Origin: an uncultured Chitinophagaceae bacterium
GTDB taxonomy: Bacteria; Bacteroidota; Bacteroidia; Chitinophagales; Chitinophagaceae
Assembly (NCBI GenBank): GCA_903841915.1
Contig: CAIMKO010000538.1
Location: 1 to 5,053, forward strand
DNA length: 5,053 bases
Direction of reading: 5' to 3'
In this document: piece after piece, positions 1 through 5,053 of the stretch
How the letters are laid out: every line of letters begins with the position of its first letter
Position numbering within the stretch: the stretch's first letter is position 1
The notes under the pieces: generated by a model
The model's database searches: none
Seen by the model: the letters and a program-made list of their open reading frames with translations, nothing else
What the model was told of the DNA's origin: nothing
Made by a program: the position numbers and the translations under genes

Positions 1-1023
1 AAAGAAATTTTTGATCATTTAAAGATGGCGTACCCTCATGCAAATATTATTGGCGCCTCTACCTCAGGAGAAATTATAGAGGATGCTGTATTTGATGACA
101 GCGTTGCTGTTACTGCGATTTCTTTTGAAAAAACAAAAGTGAAGTGTGCGAAAACCAATGTAAGCAAACATACGAACAGTTTTGAAACGGGAAAATATCT
201 GATGCAACAACTAGATGCATCTGATCTGGTTTCAGTCTTTATTATATCGGACGGAACAAAGATAAACGGGAGTGAATTGGTGAGCGGGTTAAATGAAAAT
301 AATAGCAAGAAAGTACCCGTAACTGGAGGATTAGCTGGCGATGCGGCACGTTTCAGCAAAACATTTGTGGGACTAAATGAAATACCTTCAGAGGGAAATG
401 TAGTTGCTGTTGGATTTTATGGCAACGCATTGAAGATCGGTCATGGTTCTTTTGGAGGATGGGATGAATTTGGAAGGGAGAGGATCATTACTAAATCAGA
501 TAAAAATGTTTTGTACGAAATCGATGACAGATTTGCTATTGATCTTTACAAGGAATATCTGGGTCCTTATGCAGAGGAACTCCCCGGTTCTGCTCTATTA
601 TTCCCGCTGTCTATTAAGATCGACGGTTCAGAAAAGAATTTGGTACGAACCATCCTTTCCATGGATGAAGAAAAAAAGTCAATGACTTTTGCCGGAAACC
701 TGCCCGTTGGAAGTAAGGTTCGCTTGATGAAAGCCAATTTCGAAAAACTGATCGATGGTTCTTCTATTGCAGCAAAATACAGCTTAAGTTATCATAAAGA
801 ACAACCACCGCAACTGGCATTATTGATCAGTTGTGTGGGAAGAAAGCTGATCCTACAGGAAAGATCCTATGAAGAAGTAGTGGCTGCAAAAAATATTTTC
901 GGTAGCGAAACAAGCATTACAGGATTTTACTCATACGGTGAAATATCACCGTTCAATCCAAGCCTAACTTGTGAGTTGCACAATCAAACAATGACAATTA
1001 CAACATTTACAGAATTAGTATAA
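1..1023 (+). CDS. FIST-domain signal-sensing protein, 5'-truncated by window edge
   Basis: This is a FIST_N plus FIST_C cytoplasmic sensory protein. The family is predicted to bind small ligands, and its NosP members bind haem and nitric oxide. The reading frame is open from base 1, and the codons before the first ATG (position 25) already look like the family (K-E-I-F-D-H-L-K, then the Y-P-x-A-x-I-I-G strand). That ATG is therefore internal and the true start lies upstream of the window. Visible residues number 340, and roughly 30-60 are probably missing. Motifs, counted from base 1: G-A-S-T-S-G-E-I at 18-25, G-G-L-A-G-D at 109-114, the FIST_C G-G-W-x-x-F-G at about 152-158, S-C-V-G-R at 277-281, G-F-Y-S-Y-G-E-I near 308-315, and the C-terminal L-H-N-Q-T-M-T near 326-332. 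There is no visible transmembrane segment. The hybrid kinase follows 28 nt downstream, so it is the likely partner. The ligand (amino acid, haem/NO or other) cannot be assigned from sequence. Confidence 0.93.
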   Translation, partial: KEIFDHLKMAYPHANIIGASTSGEIIEDAVFDDSVAVTAISFEKTKVKCAKTNVSKHTNSFETGKYLMQQLDASDLVSVFIISDGTKINGSELVSGLNENNSKKVPVTGGLAGDAARFSKTFVGLNEIPSEGNVVAVGFYGNALKIGHGSFGGWDEFGRERIITKSDKNVLYEIDDRFAIDLYKEYLGPYAEELPGSALLFPLSIKIDGSEKNLVRTILSMDEEKKSMTFAGNLPVGSKVRLMKANFEKLIDGSSIAAKYSLSYHKEQPPQLALLISCVGRKLILQERSYEEVVAAKNIFGSETSITGFYSYGEISPFNPSLTCELHNQTMTITTFTELV

Positions 1024-1051
1024 CTATTAAGGGTTATTTTGCAGTAAGAAT
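1024..1051 (+). promoter_or_regulatory. Short FIST-kinase intergenic spacer with weak translation start
   Basis: These 28 nt separate the FIST stop codon from the kinase ATG. An in-frame stop (TAA at 1028-1030) blocks any useful upstream extension of the kinase, and no in-frame start lies between, so ATG 1052 is the first available start. Just before it is an A-rich TAAGAA (1045-1050) instead of a true Shine-Dalgarno; the AAGGG at 1029-1033 is too far away. Weak Shine-Dalgarno usage of this kind is usual in Bacteroidota. I see no convincing promoter or terminator here, which supports co-transcription. Confidence 0.45.
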
Positions 1052-2569
1052 ATGCCGTATCATAAAATTTTAGAAGGTCAGATCAACCGACTTTTACCCA
1101 AAGAGCATCTTCAGGATGAGGTCATCTGCAATTTCTTGGCAGCGGTTAGTAATTGTTATGCAACATTCGAAAAAGATAAAAAAATATCTGAACACGCATT
1201 TGACGTAAGCGAAAAAGAGTATCAAACGGCTACTCAAAATCTGCAGCAACAAAACGAGATCAGAAAACAATCCATTCTTAAACTGAAAGAGGCGATTAAA
1301 TCACTTGATCCTAATGCTTCTTTTATTTCTGAAAAAGACGATGATCTGATCAGCACTATCTCTTATTTAGAAGAACAGATCAGAAAAGCAAAAGAATTAG
1401 CCATTGAATTATTGCAGGCAAAAGAATTTGCAGAAAAAGCTATGCAGGCCAAAAGCGAATTTCTTTCTGTAATGAGCCATGAGATAAGGACTCCTCTGAA
1501 TGCAATTATAGGTACCATATTATTATTACAATATCAAGACCCACTGCCATCCCAAAAAGAATTTTTACGTGTACTTGAAATTTCATCCGAAAATTTATTG
1601 AGTCTGGTGAATGATGTACTCGACTTCAGTAAACTGGAAGAAGGCAAGATCACATTTGCAGAAAGAGACATTGAATTATTGTATTTTCTCAAGAACATTA
1701 AAATGGCCAACCGTATCAGGGCCGAAGAGAAGGGCAATAATATCAAGATCATGTATGATGATGACATACCTGATTTTGTAAGAGGTGATGATGTTCGTTT
1801 GGGACAAATATTGAACAATCTTGTTTCCAATGCATTAAAATTCACACAAAACGGAACCATTACGATTCAGGTTTCCTTAAAAGAAAATAATTCGGACGAC
1901 GTGCTGATCTATTTTTCAGTGCAAGACACAGGGATAGGTATTCCGAAAGAAAAACAGCAATTAATCTTCGAGAGGTTTACACAAGCCAACGCAAATATTA
2001 CACGCGATTTCGGTGGCTCCGGACTTGGGTTAACCATTATCAAACGCCTGTTGCAACTGCAACACAGCGATATTCATGTGGATAGCGAAAAAGATAAGGG
2101 GTCTAATTTCTTTTTCTCTTTACGGTTTAAGAAAAGTAAATCGAATACGGTTCGCGAAGAAAAAATTCAAACATTTGATAAACAGGATCTAAAAGGGATC
2201 AGTGTGTTATTGGTTGAAGATGTTGTTTTCAATATTATGGTTGCAGATGGTATGCTACAAAACTGGAATGCAAAAGTGGATATAGCAGAAAACGGATCCA
2301 TTGCCATCGATAAAATGAAACAAAACAAGTATGATATTGTTTTGATGGACATTCAGATGCCTGTAATGGACGGATATACTTCTACAGTCGAGATCAGAAA
2401 ATTTGACAGCACAACTCCCATTATTGCTTTAACAGCCTCTATTTCCATTGATATTCAGGAAAAAGCCACTCAGGTCGGTATGAACGGATTTGTAACAAAG
2501 CCCTTCAACCCGAACGATCTGTATTCCGCTTTGTATTTGAATACGATTGCAAAAAAGAACAAAAGCTGA
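1052..2569 (+). CDS. Soluble hybrid sensor histidine kinase/response regulator, FIST-associated
   Basis: A 505-residue hybrid kinase that autophosphorylates on His and passes the phosphate to its own receiver. Residues 5-75 form a helical region (L-x-x-Q-I-x-x-L-L, then N-C-Y-A-T-F-E-K-D-K) resembling, from memory, the N-termini of kinases encoded beside FIST/NosP genes. A coiled-coil-like stretch (about 100-138) follows. HisKA carries M-S-H-E-I-R-T-P-L-N with phospho-acceptor H143. HATPase_c shows the N box (Q-I-L-N-N-L-V-S-N-A-L-K-F-T, 252-265), G1 D-T-G-I-G-I-P (292-298), the F box (F-E-R-F, 306-309) and G2 G-G-S-G-L-G-L (321-327). The receiver (about 382-500) has acidic E389/D390, phospho-acceptor D433 in L-M-D-I-Q-M-P, T461 and K483 in T-K-P-F. 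All catalytic residues are present. There is no transmembrane, PAS, GAF or HAMP domain, so input probably comes from the upstream FIST protein. No HPt or DNA-binding output domain is attached. The physiological output is unknown. Confidence 0.95.
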   Translation: MPYHKILEGQINRLLPKEHLQDEVICNFLAAVSNCYATFEKDKKISEHAFDVSEKEYQTATQNLQQQNEIRKQSILKLKEAIKSLDPNASFISEKDDDLISTISYLEEQIRKAKELAIELLQAKEFAEKAMQAKSEFLSVMSHEIRTPLNAIIGTILLLQYQDPLPSQKEFLRVLEISSENLLSLVNDVLDFSKLEEGKITFAERDIELLYFLKNIKMANRIRAEEKGNNIKIMYDDDIPDFVRGDDVRLGQILNNLVSNALKFTQNGTITIQVSLKENNSDDVLIYFSVQDTGIGIPKEKQQLIFERFTQANANITRDFGGSGLGLTIIKRLLQLQHSDIHVDSEKDKGSNFFFSLRFKKSKSNTVREEKIQTFDKQDLKGISVLLVEDVVFNIMVADGMLQNWNAKVDIAENGSIAIDKMKQNKYDIVLMDIQMPVMDGYTSTVEIRKFDSTTPIIALTASISIDIQEKATQVGMNGFVTKPFNPNDLYSALYLNTIAKKNKS

Positions 2570-2590
2570 TTTACTTAATTGATAAGCAGC
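2551..2590 (-). terminator. Possible intrinsic terminator for the mgtA-ygiD transcript
   Basis: Read on the minus strand, a short imperfect hairpin (GCTG at 2590-2587 pairing with CAGC at 2568-2565, extended by two further A-T pairs past a mismatch) spans the dioxygenase stop codon. It is followed by a T-rich run, TTTTGTTCTTTTTT (2564-2551). The layout is that of a Rho-independent terminator, but the stem is only 4 continuous pairs with a long loop, so the folding energy is likely poor. The T-run is also the lysine-rich end of the convergent kinase gene. No better terminator is visible for either strand. Confidence 0.3.
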
Positions 2591-3393
2591 GAAGTCATCG
2601 AAATAGAACCATAAACAGTTTTATCATTAAAGAAAGAAACCTGTTCTTCTTTTTCTTTCAATCCCAATACATACAATAATGGTAAAAAATGTTCCGGCGT
2701 AGGAACTGATAATTGTATTTCTCGGCCCAATAAATTGTAGTTTTCTAATTGCTGATGATCATTCTCTATAACCAGCACTTTAATTTTTTGATTCGCTTCT
2801 TCTGCCCAATCAAAACCATTGTCGGGAGTATGCCAGTTCATCATGCCTAAATTGTGAACGATATTGCCGCTGCCGATAATGAGGATTCCTTTTTTACGAA
2901 GCGCTGCAAGGTCCTTCGCCAATTCATAATGCCATTGCGGAGATCGTGTATAATCCATGCTCATTTCAATAACAGGAACATCCGCATTGGGGTACATTTG
3001 TTTTACAACACTCCAGCAACCATGATCCAATCCCCATGTTTCATCCAATTGGGCCTCGGTTTTTTGGATCATATTTTTTGTTTGTTCTGCTAAAGCCAGA
3101 CTCCCCGGAGCGGGATATTCAACATCAAATAATGCTTTTGGAAAACCATAAAAATCATGGATAGTTTTTGGTTTTTTCATGGACGTTAAAAAAGTTCCTT
3201 TGGTTTGCCAATGTGCAGAAACACAAATGATGGCCTTGGGTTTTGGTAATTCATCCGCGGCCTTTTTCCAGCCTTTCGTAAATTCTGTTTCTTCGATCGC
3301 GTTCATCGGGCTGCCATGTCCTACAAACAATAGCGGCATGGTTGCTGTTTCTTCAAACGATCTTGAAGCAGTATATAAATCTTGCAGTTGCAT
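2575..3393 (-). CDS. ygiD: 4,5-DOPA extradiol dioxygenase family protein (YgiD-like)
   Basis: A member of the class III extradiol dioxygenase (LigB/DODA) superfamily, closely resembling E. coli YgiD along its whole length. YgiD-type proteins cleave the ring of L-DOPA and related catechols; the E. coli protein has been described with zinc at the active site. The true substrate here is not known. With the start chosen, the protein is 272 residues. Metal-site histidines are H26 (G-H-G-S-P-M-N), H61 (S-A-H-W), H180 (N-I-V-H-N) and H235 (P-E-H-F-L-P-L), in register with the YgiD ligands; H124 (D-H-G) is also conserved. Other signatures are T-I-H-D-F-Y-G-F-P and Y-P-A-P-G-S. I chose ATG at 3393-3391. 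A frame extension to 3414 would begin at TTG and overlap the end of the ATPase gene by 17 nt, with family similarity starting only after the ATG. The chosen start lies 4 nt after the ATPase stop, which suggests translational coupling. No signal peptide; cytoplasmic. Confidence 0.93.
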   Translation of the reverse strand: MQLQDLYTASRSFEETATMPLLFVGHGSPMNAIEETEFTKGWKKAADELPKPKAIICVSAHWQTKGTFLTSMKKPKTIHDFYGFPKALFDVEYPAPGSLALAEQTKNMIQKTEAQLDETWGLDHGCWSVVKQMYPNADVPVIEMSMDYTRSPQWHYELAKDLAALRKKGILIIGSGNIVHNLGMMNWHTPDNGFDWAEEANQKIKVLVIENDHQQLENYNLLGREIQLSVPTPEHFLPLLYVLGLKEKEEQVSFFNDKTVYGSISMTSLLIN

Positions 3394-3397
3394 AATA

Positions 3398-5053
3398 TTA
3401 AAGCCAGAAGGCAAATTTTTTAATGAACCAATTTTTAATGAATTGTGTGAGTAAACAATAACAAATCAGTATTCCTATCAACCAAGGGAAATACATTAAC
3501 GGCAACTGCTGTAGTTTTAATGCTGTTGCAAATGGCGAGAAGGGGATATAAATTCCAATCACCATTATTAGTGATGTTAATGCCAGTACTGGTGCGGTTG
3601 CCCAACTTTGTATGAAAGGAATTTTTTTGGTACGGATCATATGAACGATCAATGTTTGCGAAAGCAATCCTTCAATAAACCAGCCTGATTGAAACAGGCT
3701 TTGATGCTCAACCGTATTTGCTTTAAAAACAAAATACATCACAGCAAAAGTTGCATAATCAAAAACAGAACTGATTGGACCAATGAATATCATAAAGCGT
3801 GCTATACCACCTGCCTCCCATTTACGCGGTTTCTCAATGTATTCAGTATCCATTTCATCCCAAGGAATGGATATCTGAGAAATATCATACAATAAATTCT
3901 GAACCAGGATCTGCACAGGAAGCATTGGCAAGAAAGGTAGAAAGGCACTTGCACCCAGCATGCTGAACATGTTTCCGAAATTACTGCTTGCAGTCATTTT
4001 AATATACTTGATGATATTCCCGAAAGTCCTTCTCCCATAAATAACTCCCTTTCGTAATACCATTAGATCTTTTTCGAGCAAAATGATATCTGCACTTTCT
4101 TTGGCAATATCCACGGCTGTATCAACAGAAATACCAACATCAGCGTCTCTTAATGCCGCCGCATCATTAATGCCATCACCCATGAAACCAACTGTATGAC
4201 CCTTTGACTGTAATACTTTTACCACGCGGCTTTTTTGAGCCGGACTTAGTTTTGCAAAAATGCTGATTTCATCAATTCGTTTTGATAATTCCTCATCAGT
4301 AATATTTTCCAATTCATTTCCCAGCAAAATATTATTAACAGGAATACCAACGTCCCGACATATTTTTTTAGTAACAACATCGTTATCTCCCGTCAATACT
4401 TTTAATGTAACACCTAATTTATGCAGGGCTTCAATGGATGGTTTTGCAGAAGGTTTTGCAGGATCGAGAAAGCCAATGAATCCAGTTAAGATCATATTGC
4501 TTTCATCGGCAACAGTATAAGTCAATGGTCGTTCATCATATTCTTTAATCGCAACCAATAAAACGCGTAAACCTTCTTTGTTTAGTTTTTTTGAAAGATC
4601 AAGTATGTTCTTTCGAATGGTTTCATCCATTGGCTGGGTTTTATCAACCTCAACATGTAGTTGACGATCCTCTCCCGGATCGAAAGAAAAAGAACAGAGA
4701 TCCAATATTTCTTCAACGGCACCCTTACAGATCAAGAGATGTTTATGATTAGCCTGTTCAAGAATAACAGACATTCTCCTGCGTTGAAAATCGAAAGGAA
4801 TTTCATCAACTTTTTTATATTGTTCCTCAACCTTTAAATAATCCTTTACTTCAACGTGATCAAGAACGGCAACATCCAGTAAATTTTTTAATCCAGTTTG
4901 GTGATAGCTATTCAGATAAGCCCATTTCAATACTTCATCATCTTCAATTCCGTCAACATTTAAATATCTTTCTAATACAATCTTATCAAGCGTTAATGTT
5001 CCGGTTTTATCGGTGCATAATATATCCATTGCACCGATATTTTGAATGGCACT
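3398..5053 (-). CDS. mgtA: Mg2+-importing P-type ATPase (MgtA/MgtB family), 5'-truncated
   Basis: A P3B-type ATPase that uses ATP to bring Mg2+ into the cytoplasm across the inner membrane. The frame stays open to the window's right edge, and the first visible codons (S-A-I-Q-N-I-G-A before the Met at 5029) match the segment preceding the phosphorylation site, so that Met is internal. About 551 residues are visible of the roughly 850-900 usual; the A domain and M1-M4 lie outside. Counting that Met as 1: phosphorylated D7 in D-K-T-G-T-L-T, nucleotide-binding K-G-A (102-104), T-G-D (213-215), and the hinge motif G-D-G-I-N-D (284-289). The hinge reads N-D-A-A-A-L where many P-type pumps have N-D-x-P-A-L. 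The stretch K-Y-I-K-M-T-A-S-S-N-F-G-N (341-353) and N-L-L-Y-D-I-S-Q (378-385) are MgtA hallmarks. Six hydrophobic segments follow (about 350-370, 371-390, 411-436, 449-466, 478-497, 511-530), corresponding to M5-M10. Any Mg2+-responsive leader would be upstream, out of view. The dioxygenase gene follows 4 nt downstream. Confidence 0.96.
   Translation of the reverse strand, partial: SAIQNIGAMDILCTDKTGTLTLDKIVLERYLNVDGIEDDEVLKWAYLNSYHQTGLKNLLDVAVLDHVEVKDYLKVEEQYKKVDEIPFDFQRRRMSVILEQANHKHLLICKGAVEEILDLCSFSFDPGEDRQLHVEVDKTQPMDETIRKNILDLSKKLNKEGLRVLLVAIKEYDERPLTYTVADESNMILTGFIGFLDPAKPSAKPSIEALHKLGVTLKVLTGDNDVVTKKICRDVGIPVNNILLGNELENITDEELSKRIDEISIFAKLSPAQKSRVVKVLQSKGHTVGFMGDGINDAAALRDADVGISVDTAVDIAKESADIILLEKDLMVLRKGVIYGRRTFGNIIKYIKMTASSNFGNMFSMLGASAFLPFLPMLPVQILVQNLLYDISQISIPWDEMDTEYIEKPRKWEAGGIARFMIFIGPISSVFDYATFAVMYFVFKANTVEHQSLFQSGWFIEGLLSQTLIVHMIRTKKIPFIQSWATAPVLALTSLIMVIGIYIPFSPFATALKLQQLPLMYFPWLIGILICYCLLTQFIKNWFIKKFAFWL

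Noticed and set aside
36..359. Minus-strand open frame of about 107 codons opposite the FIST gene
   Set aside because: It is antisense to strongly conserved FIST_N coding sequence and has no recognisable motifs; a shadow frame.
1034..1041. TTATTTTG resembling the Bacteroidota -7 promoter element TAnnTTTG ahead of the kinase
   Set aside because: The second base does not match and no TTG-type -33 element is evident about 19-20 nt upstream. The 28-nt gap fits operon read-through better.
2629..2660. A-rich then T-rich stretch that could form a weak hairpin acting as plus-strand terminator for the kinase
   Set aside because: The pairing is short, A-T only and imperfect. The bias is explained by the Lys/Glu-rich K-E-K-E-E segment of the dioxygenase on the other strand.
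2854..3454. Plus-strand open frames of 79 and 91 codons opposite the dioxygenase
   Set aside because: They are complementary to the conserved YgiD-like reading frame, and their translations show no family features.
3682..3700. Perfect 6-bp inverted repeat (AGCCTG / CAGGCT) with a 7-nt loop
   Set aside because: It lies inside the ATPase coding sequence over a conserved S-L-F-Q-S-G-W segment with no T-run next to it; most likely chance.
3689..4520. Plus-strand open frames of 68 and 86 codons opposite the ATPase
   Set aside because: They lie entirely antisense to canonical MgtA coding sequence and have no support as genes.

Overview
The window holds four protein-coding genes in two divergently sourced, convergently read pairs, with almost no non-coding DNA. 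The composition is AT-rich by eye. The start codons lack strong GGAGG-type Shine-Dalgarno sequences, and the hybrid kinase style is one common in Bacteroidota. A free-living Bacteroidota bacterium, perhaps of the Chitinophagales/Sphingobacteriales type, is my best guess. This is an inference from style and cannot be settled from the sequence alone.

Plus strand, 1-2569: a FIST-domain sensory protein whose N-terminus is cut off by the left window edge, then, 28 nt later, a soluble hybrid histidine kinase (a conserved N-terminal helical region, then HisKA, HATPase_c and a C-terminal receiver). The kinase has no recognisable PAS, GAF, HAMP or membrane-spanning input domain. The simplest reading is that the FIST protein is its detachable sensor and the two form a cytoplasmic signalling pair, analogous to known FIST/NosP-kinase pairs. 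The signal passes to the receiver and presumably on to an HPt protein or regulator encoded elsewhere.

Minus strand, 5053-2575: the C-terminal two thirds of a MgtA-type Mg2+-importing P-type ATPase, cut off by the right window edge, followed 4 nt after its stop codon by a YgiD-type 4,5-DOPA extradiol dioxygenase family protein. The tight spacing suggests one transcript. The two pairs meet tail to tail with only 5 nt between stop codons, so any terminator must lie inside coding sequence. One weak candidate hairpin with a U-tract serves the minus strand.

No RNA genes, CRISPR arrays, mobile elements or meaningful repeats were seen. No intergenic stretch exceeds about 30 nt. I found no convincing new biological system. 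The most interesting part is the FIST/kinase pair, especially the conserved N-terminal region of the kinase.
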